Of a stretch of 64,000 nucleotides of DNA, positions 22,880 through 35,612 are shown in pieces. The position numbers were made by a program, and so were the translations under genes. The stretch's first letter is position 1. Every line of letters starts with the position of its first letter. A model generated the notes under the pieces. The model was not told where the DNA came from. It worked only from the letters and a program-made list of their open reading frames with translations, and made no database searches. This DNA comes from Thuidium tamariscinum (Eukaryota; Streptophyta; Bryopsida; Hypnales; Thuidiaceae), in contig OX344755.2 in NCBI GenBank assembly GCA_947034885.2, forward strand, positions 7,752,501 through 7,816,500, read 5' to 3'.

Positions 22880-23986
22880 TTAATACCTAAATGATCAAAG
22901 GCTTATTTCAAGAAAAATTGTCAAAAATTGTCAATATTTATGGAAATGCAAAAAAATCTAATTAAACCATACAAATTTGTATTAGACTACTATAAGAATA
23001 TGGAGAAAAATTTCAAACACTTTGATTAGACAAATAAGAAAATTAAAGATAGTAGCTAATGAAGCTAAATTTTTTATTAGAAACCTTATCAAACAAATCA
23101 ACAAATTCAATAGACTTTTATACTAAAGGAATGGGTTAATGACCATTTGTTCAAAAAAAAAATACATGACCATATGGTTGCAGTATTTCAAAATTTAAAT
23201 AAATCAAGTATCTTAATTCTACTATGCCATTAAAACAACTCTATCTATAATAGACAAAATTTGAGTTAGCCTAGTATAGACAAAAAATTACTCTAATGGT
23301 TTAGATTTTAGATTTTGGAATGTACAAGCTGACCATTAATACAATTTTTCCTATAATGGGTTGGCTCACATTTTGTTTGTCATTGGCACAATTACCTTAA
23401 ATGAGAGAAGAAAAAAAGAACTAAGTTAGATAAATTTGTGAACATTGTACAAAGAGGACATCTACCATGTTTTTGGAATCTTGTCATGTACAAGAATTTA
23501 ACAACATTCAATAGGCCAAAAAATCTTGTTCAACAATCTTGAAGGTTTGAATTGTAAGGCCCAAAAAGTGTTGGACAAAAATGTGAAGTTTCATAATCTA
23601 CATGAACTCCTGAAGTTATAGATCAAACACCTTCAATCACCAATGTTGTCTTGGATTAAGTTCCCCTACAATGAGATTTTCTACTATACTTGAGTGTATT
23701 CTTTGATAGATGCATTCTATATCATGTAAGTTATATACTTACCAAATTTCAAAAGTAAAAGAGGAGTTCTGCACTTGCTTTTAGATGTGCCCAAAAATTT
23801 TTAGGCATCATAACTATCAAATTTTGATCTATTGAGGCACCTAATTAGAAAAGCATATATATTCCTACAAAGAGAGTACATATTTACACTTTATATCAAG
23901 TAAACATTTGTTTAGGATCTACTTTGTATGAACTTATCTAAGATTTTTTGCATTCATTAAACAATCACTTAATCCTTTAAAGGTCA
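22880..23986. mobile_element. Possible family N element N3
   Basis: A left end (TTAATACCTAAATGATCAAA) and a right end (CTTAATCCTTTAAAGGTCAA) have the TTAA and CCTAAA pattern in degraded form. The pairing is tentative. A CACTA-like left end (CACTACAAAAAAAA) lies just before at about 22770 without a visible partner. Confidence 0.3.
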
Positions 23987-25732
23987 ACTAAAAACTTTGG
24001 CTCTTTAAGGGCCATATGATGGCCCAAATTTTTAAATTTGTAAAGAAATATTACAATTGTTAGTCAAAAACAAGAGAAGCTTTTTAATTATGAATCTTAG
24101 GCAAATATTGCAAATGAAAGCTCTATATCACATCTACATAAATATTCATCATTTGGTATATTGCTCAATATTTTTTAATAAAACCTGAAATTCCCTTCTA
24201 AATTGAGTAGAAATTGAATATTTGTAATTTTTACAAATTTTTTTCCTTTAAATTCAAAAAAGTTAAATTTTGATTGTAATTTTTTAAGATTTCTTATTAT
24301 TCATTTATTCAAGTCATTCTTGAAGGATAACTTTTAGAAATAAATAAGTTATTTGTTGACATCAAACATGTTATGTCCCTTGACAAACATGCTTGTTTAA
24401 TGAAAATGGTTGAAAATCTATAATGTAAAAATGTAAGAGAACTAACATAAGAATCTTCAAACATTTAGATGAATGAAAGTACGAAGATTTAGGTTTTTTT
24501 GAGATATTCATGTATTCATTTGTTGTTGTTCAAAGTTTAAATATCTAAGGTTAAAAGATTGAGATTTTTCTATCTGAAGAAAAGTGATTGAAAAAATAAT
24601 TGAAAATTGTATATTTGAAAATGCTTTCACATTTTCCAAAACTTTTGTAGCTATATTTAGAGGCATATTTTGTGCCAAATTTGTGGAAAAAAAAACTACG
24701 ACTTTTTAGGGCAATGAGAAAAAAATGAATTTTTTTCCCTCAAAAATTCAACTCTACAAATGTATATTAGGCTATTGTAGGAATGACTAGAATAATTTTT
24801 AAAATTTTTGATAGCACAAATTGAACTAAAGACTATGGTAGTCTGCTCTTAAGACGATCATCTAAAGGTAAGAACTAGTATGTGAAAAAATAAACACATG
24901 GGAATATGATTTATATATTTTTAGTACAAGGAGAAATGAAAAGCAGTTTCAATTCAATTGAAAACATAATTTTAGAACCAAAATTAATTAAGGGAAATTT
25001 TTAGAAGTCAGAAGTATTTAGGTATCTATTATGGTTCATATACTAAAGCATTGATGAAGTCAAAAATGTCTATAAATAGAGAAAATGACTACAATAAGTC
25101 ATAAATACAAAACTCAACAATGTTTGTGAAAGTTGTTAATTCTTATTCACTTGAAATTGGAAATGGACTCATCACCATGTCAAACTTGTCCACTAGAAGC
25201 TAGCCTCATTACTAAATCATTATTTATCCTTCACACTTGTAAATATTAATATTTTCCTATAAGCCGATTAAGGAGACACATCTTAGTACAAAACAATCAC
25301 AACATTAGCTTCCCTAACTTCCCTAACTTTTGAAAACCATGCACACTGAAAGCCATTTCTACAACATGCCCACTCTTGATCCATCTCAAAAACTGCTTGT
25401 GCTATTTTGAGAACATCTACACTAGGCAATTAGAAATGAGTAGGCAGAATTTGAGGACACTGTCATATAACAATTGAAGTTGGAAAAAAACAAGCTTTTT
25501 GGTCCTTGCCAAATAGGGCTAACAACCTTTTACCTCTCCTAGAGTGAGATTTTTACACTTTGCATGTTTATTTTTTTTCTTACATTTGCATCTTGTATCA
25601 TGTAATTTACATGCTTGTCAGATTTCAACCTTAAAGGACTAGTTTGGGAGAAGCTATCCAATCAGTAAAAAAATTGGGGCATTATAACTTTAGATCTAAG
25701 TACCTAATTGTAATAAAAAAATTATATTCCCA
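23987..25732. other. Unassigned AT-rich DNA
   Basis: One stray right-end-like sequence (GGCTCTTTAAGGGCC) occurs near 24000. Nothing else can be supported. Confidence 0.4.
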
Positions 25733-27410
25733 TTAACCCCTAAAGGACCAAATTCCATTTTTTTGCAATATAGCAACTTGGGGTAGCCCACTATAGATGG
25801 AATTTTTGTATTTTTTCTTTTAAATTTTCATAAAATAAGCTCCCAAGGAGTAGTTTTAAGATCTAATAATTTTCTTAACGTTTGACTCTATGATAAAAAG
25901 TTATTGCATGATATATGATTTTTGTTGTTCGGCAGGTAGCCCAAATAGCCTAGGTAGCTCAAAAAACTTCTTTAAAATTTTAAAAATAAATAAATTGAAA
26001 TTAATTCTTTAGATTTACATAGACATGTCTAGCTTTGAATCATTTCATTCTATTTAATGAAATGAAAGTTATGGGAGTTTTAGTTTGTGGGTAGTTTGTA
26101 GGAAGTTATGGAATGTCTACCCTAAAATAAACTTTGAAGTCTTTTATTTTATTCCATTTTTAAATATTTTTGAAAAAAAATAAAAAATTTAGGTGTAGAT
26201 TTTTTATTACAACATTACAACCATTGGGATTGGTATTTTTCAATTTAATAAATAAATTGATAACAATATAGTATTTTGAATCATTCTCTACTTCTTCCTA
26301 CTTACTATTTTTTTGTACATGTTGTACAACTCCAAATGATTTGAAAATTTTGAAGCATGTATCTAATTCGAATTGAAGAATGAATCCAAAGAGTTATAAC
26401 CATTTTGGACATTTTTTCATACAAATGTAGCCTTCTGAAGTGTAGGTGCCTGGATTTTTGTAGTGGTAAGAAAAGGTGTTTTGTAACTAGGTCATTATAA
26501 GAAACGCCCATTGATTTTTGTTGCATTTTACAACAATATTCATGGTTTTTTTAGAAATACTGTAAAATTAGAAAACCAATTTTTAAAAATTAAAAAAATA
26601 TGAATAATGTATACACCTCTAAAATGAAGGTTTTCATTGAAGGAAATGGATAGAGAATTCTCTAAGTAGGAGAACTTGAAAAGTGTCAAATCTCGAGAAA
26701 ATAGGTACTTTGATGTTTTAATTAGGAAAAATAGTAAAAATAAGTAAATACAAAAAACAAAAAGTGAAAATTTGTATAAACTTTATGGAGATGGTCATTC
26801 ACCAAAAAACCTACCAAAATCATTTTTCATATGTTTCAAAATACAAGCAGAAAGAAGCTCACTTCGTAGACCTCCATATGACATATAATTAATTGAAAAT
26901 CCTTCTTTGGATAGCTAGAAGTCTACTAGAAGACTATCTCATCCAAATTTCATCTTAAAATCATTAGAAAAAGGTAATCCATAGTACTAAAAAACCCTAA
27001 ACTGCAAAGTGTGACATTCAATTGGGGTCTATTTTTGGATAGTAAAATATTTTTGAAAATTATGAAAAAATTAAGGAAGGTCTATGATAGTTATGAGTAC
27101 CTTCTCTATAAATCTTGAGTCATTTGGAGCAAAAACACAAAATTTATGGTGAAAAAATAGATTAGCATGCAACATGTGACAAAATAGTATAAGTGTTTCT
27201 TGCAATGACCCAACTTCAAACACTAATATCTTGCAATCTACATGGCAAAAAATTTTGAAATTTTTTCTACATCTTTTCAAACAAATGCAGTAAAAAAATC
27301 CTATGATTACATTATTCAAAAAGAAATCCTAAAATTTGGTAGTTGTCCTATAAATGACAATTTTAGAGCAATTTTGATGAAAACTTAGTCAAAAACCTTT
27401 AAAGGGTTAA
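25733..27410 (-). mobile_element. Family B element B2, split by C1
   Basis: The plus-strand left end is TTAACCCCTAAAGGACCAAA, and the right end is CCTTTAAAGGGTTAA. The B interior runs 25733-26489 and resumes at 27211-27410 with the matching TCTTGCAATCTACA block. Net of the insertion it is about 957 bases, the family length. Confidence 0.8.
26490..27210 (+). mobile_element. Family C element C1 nested in B2
   Basis: The left end is GGTCATTATAAGAAACGCCC, and the reverse complement of the right end is GGTCATTGCAAGAAACACTT. The flanking B sequence is continuous across it, which proves insertion. A target duplication is not obvious (flanks end GTAACTA and begin CAACTTC). Confidence 0.8.
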
Positions 27411-28888
27411 AGGATACATGTTCACACCTTGTGTCAAAATTTCATCAACATCTAATCAAAATTGACTTTGAAGAAACCTACCCAAATTGTCTATTGACCA
27501 AATAATTATCCTTTGAGGATTAAAATTTATAATTTGACTATTATTGAAAACTAATATAGCTAATTATTTTAACCTCTAAAAGACCAAAGCATCTTCAAAG
27601 GACAATTCATGGTTTGAGCCATGTCATGAGTCCCAAGATCCCAATTTTTGGTATGATTTTTCTAAATTGTTTTTGATATAGGGAAATAAATCAATATTAA
27701 TATGAATTTTCTATTTCAATCACCACCTAAAAGAATGTTAATGAATTTCTAATGCAAAATTATTCAAGACCACAAAAATTCAAAATAAGTTAATTTGAAA
27801 ATTTGCTTCTCATTGAAAAAAAATTTGGATAAAATAAAATCTTTGATTTAATTAATTTAGATTAAGAACATGAAAATTATAAAAAATTTAATTTAATTTA
27901 TTTGTGGGCAAGTTCTATTTTTCAAACTCATGTACATAACTTGTTATTTAATTTGGTTTTCACAATTCATAGAAAGGCCTTTACAATGTACAAATAGAAT
28001 CTCTCTTAGTGCATGGTGTTTAGACTTTGTACTAAGAGAGGATTTTTCATGTCAAAGAAGTACAATGAATGGCCATTTATACATGTCAACTTCCAATACT
28101 ATTTTTCAAATAATGTTTTTCAAATTTTCCCTATTGACAAACTCTATATAACCATGTTTTTATTTTCTATCTGGACCCTAAACCCTAACTTATAGATATT
28201 TACTCCAAATTGCAAAAAGATTGGACCATTCGCTTTAAAAGTACATTTTCAATCTTTCACATCCCCCAAACATTTTTCTGAGACCAAAATCTCATTGAAA
28301 CCTAGTTACCTAGTGTCAATTTAAAAACCAAAATGGATAAAATCCTAACTTTTGGAATTTGACTTTTTTGTAAAAAAATAAATTACGTAGGCTCTTTGAA
28401 CATGTGGAGGAATAAAAAAAGACTGATCATCAATCTCAATCTAATTTTGTATGCTCCTTAGGCACCAAATTATCCCCTAACAGCTTTTAAATTCACCAAT
28501 TATGGGAAGATCTTGCTAGTTTAGATACCTTTGACTATCAAAATGTGCTGAAATTTGTCAAGGCATCTTATCAATATAAAAGAATCTAGTATAGTTTTTG
28601 GTGAGGTTTTATTGCACCATAGAAAATTTCTAAGAATTTTCTACCAAAGATTTTTGTAGTTGACTGTTTGGAAAGACATCTTTTGGCTATCAAAAAAACT
28701 TGAGGCTTTTTGAAAGACCTCTCACAGAATCCTACAAAATAGAAGGCTCATATCCTTGTCTTACACCTTCAAAAAAGAAGGATAAAATTCTAATCCCTCA
28801 AATGGCATTAGTAATTAAAAAATGTTTTTGACTAAGGAAAATTTTAGCAAATCCACTCTACTATAAGGCTCCTGGCTTGGCTCCAACC
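27411..28888. other. Unassigned AT-rich DNA with one stray transposon end
   Basis: A left-end-like TTAACCTCTAAAAGACCAAA occurs at 27569, but no partner was found before B3. There is no coding evidence; frames at 27930-28195 overlap each other and look like chance. Confidence 0.4.
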
Positions 28889-29840
28889 TTAACCCCTAAA
28901 ACCCTAAACAACGTTTTTTGAGATTATAAATTTTTTGGGCAGGTCACTACGGATAGAGTTTTTATCTTTCTTCTTTGAAATTTTGATACAATATGTGCCC
29001 AAGGAGTAGCTTTAAGGCCCAACAATTTTCATAACTTTTGACTTCACAATTAAAAAGTTATGGCAGGATATGTTGTTTTCTTTACTCGACGGGCAGCCTG
29101 GGTAGCTGAAAAAACTTCTTCAAAAAAACTTTTTTCTTAAAAGTGAAATTTCAAATTGGTTCTTTAGGTTTATACAAACATGTGAAGCTTTGAATCAATC
29201 CATTCCGATCAATGAGTCAAAAGTTATGAAGATTTTGAGTTTGGGGTAGTTTGCGGCCAGTTACAGAATCTCTACAGTACAAAAAAAGTTTGAAATTCTT
29301 CATTTAATTCAATTTTTTATATTTTTGGAAAAAAATAAAAACAAAAGGTGTAGATTGTTTATTTCAACATTTTAACCATTGGGATTGAAAATTTTCAATT
29401 CCATGAATAAAATGTTCACAATTTAGTATTTTGGCTCATTTTTTACTTCTTTCTACTTACTTATTTTTTCCTCTATGTTGTACAATTCCAAATGGTTTGA
29501 AATTTTTTGAGGATGTAGCCAACTTGCATTGAAGTATGAATTCAAAGAGTAACCACCATTTTGAATTTTTTTTCACACAAATGTGACCTTGTGAAGTGCA
29601 GCTGCCCGGATTTTCGCAGGGATAAAAAAACAATTTTTGTCAATTCAAATGCTTATATCTTGCAATCTACACAGTGGAAATTTCTGAAACTTTTTCCACA
29701 TGTTTACAAACCACCTCACTACAAGATCCTATAGTTACATGAGTCAAAAATGTGTTTTAAAAAAAAAATGCACTTGCATTAGAAATGGCAGTTTTGGAGC
29801 TTTTTTGGTGAAAACATAGTCACAAACCTTTAGGGGTTAA
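28889..29840 (-). mobile_element. Family B element B3
   Basis: The ends are TTAACCCCTAAAACCC and CCTTTAGGGGTTAA. The interior is very close to B4 (33874-34819) but inverted, including the CAGCTGCCCGGATTTT-like block. It is 952 bases long. Confidence 0.85.
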
Positions 29841-30118
29841 ATCACTATTTTTGGGCATTAAATCCCTTCCATTGGAACTTCCTCCATTAGTAACTATAGC
29901 ATGCTAACAATTGGAGTTTCACTATTTTATTGATGGTATAGAGAAACTGAAACCTCTCTTTAGAACCCTACCTAAAGACTTCTTTTGAGCTTTTTCACAC
30001 TAATTTAGCCAATCACACAATTATTGTAATGTCCTACTAATTCCCAATTTCTATCTTATGTACAGAAGGGTACCAATTGAAATGTCGTTTTCGAATTCGC
30101 AGTGAGAAAAATTTCAAT

Positions 30119-30825
30119 ATTGCCAACTTTGAAAGCCTCTCGAGAGCTCAAAAATTGGTATTTTATCACAAAATTCTTACCACAATATCATCTTTAAGTT
30201 ATTATATGTATGCCAAATTTCTATGCCAAAAGATTCACCAAAAAAAAGTTATTCAAAATCTCCCAACATGGGTAGTGGTGAGAAACTTTTCACTACTTTC
30301 AACTTTGACACCTTCCTAAGGATTGAGTTTTTTTTCTTTTGCCATGAAATTTTTGTCACAAAACAATCTCTATGTTTTTAATATGTGGAAAAAATTTCAA
30401 GGTAAAAAAATTTTTTTTTACGAAGATTTATGAAATCTCCAAAGAGGTGTAGTTTTGAGAAAATTTTCACAATTGCCAACTTTGACACCCTCCCAAGGGC
30501 TGAAAAATTGGTTTCTTAACATAAATTTTTTTTGGTGAAGTCATCTTTATGTTGATAATATGTGCTACAAATTTCAAGTTCAAATAAATTACCAAAAAAA
30601 GGATATACAGAATCTCCCAACATGTGTAGTTGAGAGAAAATTTTCACTATTGCCGACTTTGACACCCTCCCAAGGGTTGAAAACTTGTCTATTTAATATG
30701 AATTCTTTTGAATAAGATCAAATTTATGTTGATAATATATATTCCAAATTTCAAGTTCAAAACACTTATTGAAAAAAAGATATTCAAAGTCTTTCAATAT
30801 GTGTAGTTGTGAGGTTGAGTTCTTA
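30119..30825 (+). repeat. Four tandem ~177-bp units
   Basis: The units are spaced 175, 177 and 177 bases apart. Each carries the CAACTTTGACACCCTCCCAA type block, then an AAATTTCAAG block, then the TCTCCCAACATGTGTAGT block or variants of these. Inverted copies of the first three form the right arm of the foldback. Confidence 0.8.
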
Positions 30826-31391
30826 CATTTGTGTCAAACTTTGCTCCACAAAATCATAACACTATACTAAGGGCTCAAAAACTCCTCCTCTCAACTACAC
30901 ATGTTGGGAGATTCTGTATATCCTTTTTTTGGTAATTTATTTGAACTTGAAATTTGTAGCACATATTATCAACATAAAGATGACTTCACCAAAAAAAATT
31001 CATGGTAAGAAACCAATTTTTCAGCCCTTGGGAGGGTGTCAAAGTTGGCAATTGTGAAAATTTTCTCAAAACTACACCTCTTCGGAGATTTCATAAATCT
31101 TCTTAAGAAAACATTTTTTTACCTTGAAATTTTTCATACACATTAAAAACATAGAGATTGTTTTGTGACAAAAATTTCATGGCAAAAGAAAAAAAACTCA
31201 ATCCTTAGGAAGGTGTCAAAATTGAAAGTAGTGAAAAGTTTCTCACCACTACCCATGTTGGGAGATTTTGAATAACTTTTTTTTGGTGAATCTTTTGGCA
31301 TTGAAATTTTTCATACATATAATTGACTTAAAGATGATACTGTGGTAAGAATTTCGTGGTAAAATACCAATTTTTGAGCTCTCGGGAGGCT

Positions 31392-31689
31392 CCCGGGGAG
31401 GACACTTCTTGTATATTTGGGGGACCCACGTGCAGCGGTGGGGTATTTTTAGGGGGGCTATCAATTACTTGTAATCATTACTTGGCAACATTAAAAGAGC
31501 CCCTATTTTACCATAAAGCGGAAAAATCAGCCATATTATCATCCCTATTTTATTTTTAAAACACTTTGCCTTTTTAATGTCCCCTATTTTATATATAAAT
31601 TTTTTATAAATTTTACCTAAGATTATTTAAATGTACCCTATATTCCACCGCATGTAGGTTATTAAAAAACGGGAAGTGTCCTCCCCTAG
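31392..31689. mobile_element. 298-bp insertion with 8-bp target duplication, hAT-like
   Basis: It interrupts the right foldback arm. The flanks GGGAGGCT (31384-31391 and 31690-31697) are identical, and the left arm shows the uninterrupted site. The ends are CCCGGGGAGGACACTTC and, reverse-complemented, CTAGGGGAGGACACTTC. An 8-bp duplication and a CTAGGGG-like end fit the hAT superfamily; this assignment is inference. The insert is more GC-rich at its left (31420-31460). Confidence 0.8.
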
Positions 31690-31772
31690 GGGAGGCTTTC
31701 AAAGTTGGCAAAATTGAAATTTTTCTCATTGTGAATTCAAAAACGACATTTTGATTGGTACCCCACTGTACA

Positions 31773-32789
31773 AATGGATTTTGGGTTGATTCTAAATACA
31801 ATATTTTAATTTAGACCAAATATTATATTAGTATGTAGCATCCCTATCTTAGTTCTACACTCTTTAGGGGGGCTTTTTGTATGCTTTTCACTATTTAATT
31901 TTGCAAAAAATTTAAAAAAGAACAATGAGCCCCACGTAACAAATCAAGGCCTCACCATATTGTGAGCTCTAAACTCACTTGTTCAACGTAAACAAATTTT
32001 ATATCAAAATCTATTGTACAAAAATTTTGCATAAGTAAATTCAACCATGATCAACACAATGCTAGAATTTTCTTTTTAATTCCCATTTAAATTACAAGTG
32101 GGGTCTAGCAACCTATGGGTTCAAAATTTTGAAATTTGTTTGACTTTTTCTTGTGTTACCATAGTTGTAGGGCAAGGTCAACTAAAAATAATTTCTAAAA
32201 ACAAATGCCAATTTTTAGGGAAAATATTCTTTCAAAAAACAAGATAAAATCATATGGTGTAAAAAAAATTAGCAAAAATTGGCAAAATAATTCTCTTTTT
32301 AGCATCTATCAAACCTTGTTCTTAGAAAGAAAGAAAAAATTAGGAGAAAACTTGTCAATCTTGTCCTTCACTTATAGTAGTCTAACTACATTTATATCAT
32401 TTGATTGGATATTTCATATTTTTTGTTCCATAGCTTTAGAAATGACAGTCAATTTAGAGTAAGTTATGGAAAACCATAGTCATAGAACTCTAATAACAAT
32501 ATGTTCGTACTTGGTGTTAGGAGTGATGTTTGCAATGTGAATCTAGTCCAAATGTAGGTCTAAATTCATTCTTAAGATCCTCCATAACATCAAGTGTGAG
32601 CATACCTTGATGAACCATCCAACAAAACTAAAGAAAAATTCTTAAGGATAAGCTTGATCTAAGTTACAGAAATGGGAGGTTTACGTCCATCACTCAGGTG
32701 TGAATCCCGGGATTTTTTTTTCCTCCAAGGACCGTGACATCCCCCCATAAGGTAGGAGGCTCAAACTCCGACATGGCATTTTGAACCAA
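31773..32789. other. Unassigned AT-rich DNA
   Basis: No paired termini were found. A frame at 32205-32462 is Lys, Phe and Ser rich and not credible as a gene. Confidence 0.4.
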
Positions 32790-33075
32790 ACATGACTCAG
32801 AGGTACATTTCGCTTTCTTCAATATACCAAAATGTACAAAATGTGTACATTTTAGGAGGTGGTCACTTTTAGAGCCCTATGACATTTCAACTTCAAAACT
32901 TCAAAACTAATTCCACAAAGCTTCAAAAAATATGAAACAACTTGGGTTGGGTGTCGTTTCCTCTTGTCTTTCAAAGAAAAATTATTGAAAAATATTTCAA
33001 GATGTTTTCCCTCACCAAAATTCAGCTTCAGCGCTTAGATGATCGCTTTATGCACCTCCTACCTTAATTGATGGA
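32790..33075 (+). repeat. Family O copy 1
   Basis: The sequence from the TGTACATTTTAGG block through ACATTTCAACTTCAAAA-like and CTCCAAAAAATAT-like blocks matches 59630-59890 and more weakly 53060-53260. The ends were not resolved. Confidence 0.5.
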
Positions 33076-33129
33076 TGTCTTGAATTTACGCATCCCTGCA
33101 AGACAGCAAAAGCGTAGGAAACGTAGTTT

Positions 33130-33440
33130 TCATGGACTGCAACTGGTGAATACCCACCGGTATCAATCACATACCGGGACACACGTACCGGGACATGTTA
33201 GGGATGGGTGGATGAGCTCCGCCAGGGCACCGGGACAGACCAAATAGACCCCGAGTGTGGGACCGGTCACATAGACATAAAAGCACCGGGACACGTACAT
33301 AGACGTAACTTCACTTAAAAATTTGGGGTTAAGTATAAACGATCAGGCAGATTGGGCGGATTGGGCGAATTGGGCGGGGCAGGTGAGTTGAAATTTAATT
33401 AAGGCGGGGCGGGGCAGGGGCTCTTGTCGAGCCTGGCCAC
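33130..33440. repeat. GC-rich island with ACCGGGACA and ATTGGGCGG repeats
   Basis: ACCGGGACA occurs four times (33173, 33187, 33229, 33295). ATTGGGCGG or ATTGGGCGA occurs three times in tandem (33350-33376), followed by GGCGGGGCGGGGC. The GC content is far above the surroundings. No gene is recognised; the minus-strand frame at 33343-33552 is an artefact of the repeat. Confidence 0.7.
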
Positions 33441-33873
33441 TTTCCATGTGCCGTACCCTAACCTTGGCATTGTACAATGATACACAACAGCAAAGGGGGG
33501 AAAAAATCACTTCACTATCACTGTCTAGGTTAAGCTTGCCAGGGCCATTCACTTGAACGAGCCATCACGATCAATCTCGCGGTCTTATCCTTCTCTGGGG
33601 GAAAAATCAGACCTACTGATCTTGGCATGTCTGTGACAGCCCTTATTTTGAAATTAACCCCTAAATGACGCTAGAGCCGTTTCCTGGTCGATGAACAGGC
33701 AAGCCTTTTGCAATACAGAACAGAATTGTAAGCATTCATCCTCGGAATTAGGGGTGGAAAAGGAAGATCTTCTACAGTTCTTTGATTTCAAATGCGCACT
33801 TTTGGATTTTTTTAATACCAATGATTCCCATGGTTTCACAAAAGATGGTTTCCTGGGAGCCCCCCTGTGTTGT

Positions 33874-34819
33874 TTAACCCCTAAACCCCTAATAGTGTTT
33901 TCACCAAAAAAAATGCTCCAAAACTACCATTTCTAATACAAGAGCAATTTATTTTTTAAAAACACATTTTTGACTCATGTAACCGTAGGATCTTGTAGTA
34001 AGGTGGTTCGTAAACATGTGGAAAAAATTTCAGAAATTTCCACTGTGTAGATTGCAAGATATAAGCATTTGAATTGACAAAAATTGTTTTTTTATCCTTG
34101 CAAAAATCCGGGCAGCTGCACTTCACAAGGTCACATTTGTGTGAAAAAAAATTCAAAATGGTGGTTACTCTTTGAATTCATACTTCAATGCAAATTGGCT
34201 ACATTCTCAAAAAAATTCAAACCATTTGGAATTGTACAACATATAGGAAAAAATAAGTAAGTAGAAAGAAGTAAAAAATGAGCCAAAATACTAAATTGTG
34301 AACATTTTATTCATGGAATTGAAAATTTTCAATCCCAATGGTTAAAATGTTGAAATAAACAATCTACACCTTTTGTTTTTATTTTTTTCCAAAAATATGA
34401 AAAATTGAATTAAATGAAGAATTTCAAACTTTTTTTGTGCTGTAGAGATTCTGTAACTGGCCGCAAACTACCCCAAACTCAAAATCTTCATAACTTTTGA
34501 CTAATTGATCGGAATGGATTGATTCAAAGCTTCCCATGTCTGTATAAACCTAAAGAATCAATTTGAAATTTCACTTTTCAAAAAAAAGTTGTTTTGAAAA
34601 AGTTTTTTCAGGTGCCCGGACTGCCCGCCGAGCAAACAAAGTGACATATCATGCCATAACTTTTTATCCACAAAGTCAAAAGTTATGAAAATTGTTGGGC
34701 CTTAAAGCTACTCCTTGGACACACATTGTATTAAAATTTCAAAGAAAAAAAAAAAAAAACTCCATCCGTAGTGAGCTGCCCAAAAAATCTATAATCTCAA
34801 AAAACATTTTAGGGGTTAA
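33874..34819 (+). mobile_element. Family B element B4
   Basis: The ends are TTAACCCCTAAACCCC and TTTTAGGGGTTAA. It is inverted relative to B3 and closely similar to it. A second left-end-like TTAACCCCTAAATGACG lies at 33654, so B4 may sit inside or beside another family member. Confidence 0.85.
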
Positions 34820-35612
34820 GGGATAACCCTTAAATGCTAGGCCTATAACCATTGTTTTCATGCCCCTGTGCCAAACACTAGGTTTGCTGCCATTTCGGGA
34901 CTAGATGTGTATGAAATTTTTTTTATTTATTTTTCAGGGATGAAGTTACATCTTTTCTGTACTTCCTAAAAAATTTAGATTTTTTTTAAGAGGAAAACTG
35001 ATTTTTCTGAGAATTTTTGAAGAGAAAGTGAAGGAAAAATCATATCAAATCGAAAATTATCTCAAAAAATCTGAAAATTTCACCATGTGTGTATATTATA
35101 GTGACAAACATCATGGTATAAACTTGATTTCCGTGTACTTCTATAAATAGAATGCAAAAGACATTGAAAATACATTGAAAGTTCAAATTGCAATAAAAGA
35201 TTAAATTTTACGAATTTTTACAAAATTTGAAATGGAGTAGAAACTAGAGTAAAGGAGCTTCATTTCATTAGTTGGGCTCAAACTCTAAATATGTCATTTT
35301 TGTGGAGGAATTTCAGATTTATTCCATTTCTCAAAATACACTAAAATGGCATATTTTGTCATCCGTTTTTTTTATTTATGTCTCAACTACTTGAAAACAA
35401 ACATTAGTGAGACTAAAAACTCACTTGGATACTCTTTATAACTCAACTTGAAAAGTCATTAAAAGAAAATGGATGAAAAAACTATTGTCAACTTCTTCTA
35501 ATGACTTGGGACTGTCATCCAAATGCCACAAAATGGCATTGGCAGTAGTCCAGGGTTAAACATGGTTGGATTCACACATCCTAAGTTGATGTTCTACTAA
35601 GGTTGGCTTACT
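34820..35612. other. Unassigned AT-rich DNA
   Basis: A TAACCCTTAAATGC left-end-like motif lies near 34825, and a CAGGGTTAA motif lies near 35550. They do not pair well. Nothing else can be supported. Confidence 0.35.

Larger units (their letters stand above)
30059..31772. mobile_element. Foldback element with 578-bp arms of tandem units
   Basis: The left arm (30059-30636) is complementary to the right arm (30888-31391, continuing at 31698-31772). The loop is 30637-30887. The outer ends read TGTACAGAAGGGTACCAATT and, reverse-complemented, TGTACAGTGGGGTACCAATC. Inside the left arm and loop are four tandem units of about 177 bases starting near 30119, 30294, 30471 and 30648, each beginning near CAACTTTGACACC or a variant. 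Long inverted repeats built of tandem subunits are the hallmark of foldback-type transposons. No coding frame is seen. The TGTACA at both ends may be a 6-bp target duplication, but it is palindromic and so ambiguous. Confidence 0.85.
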
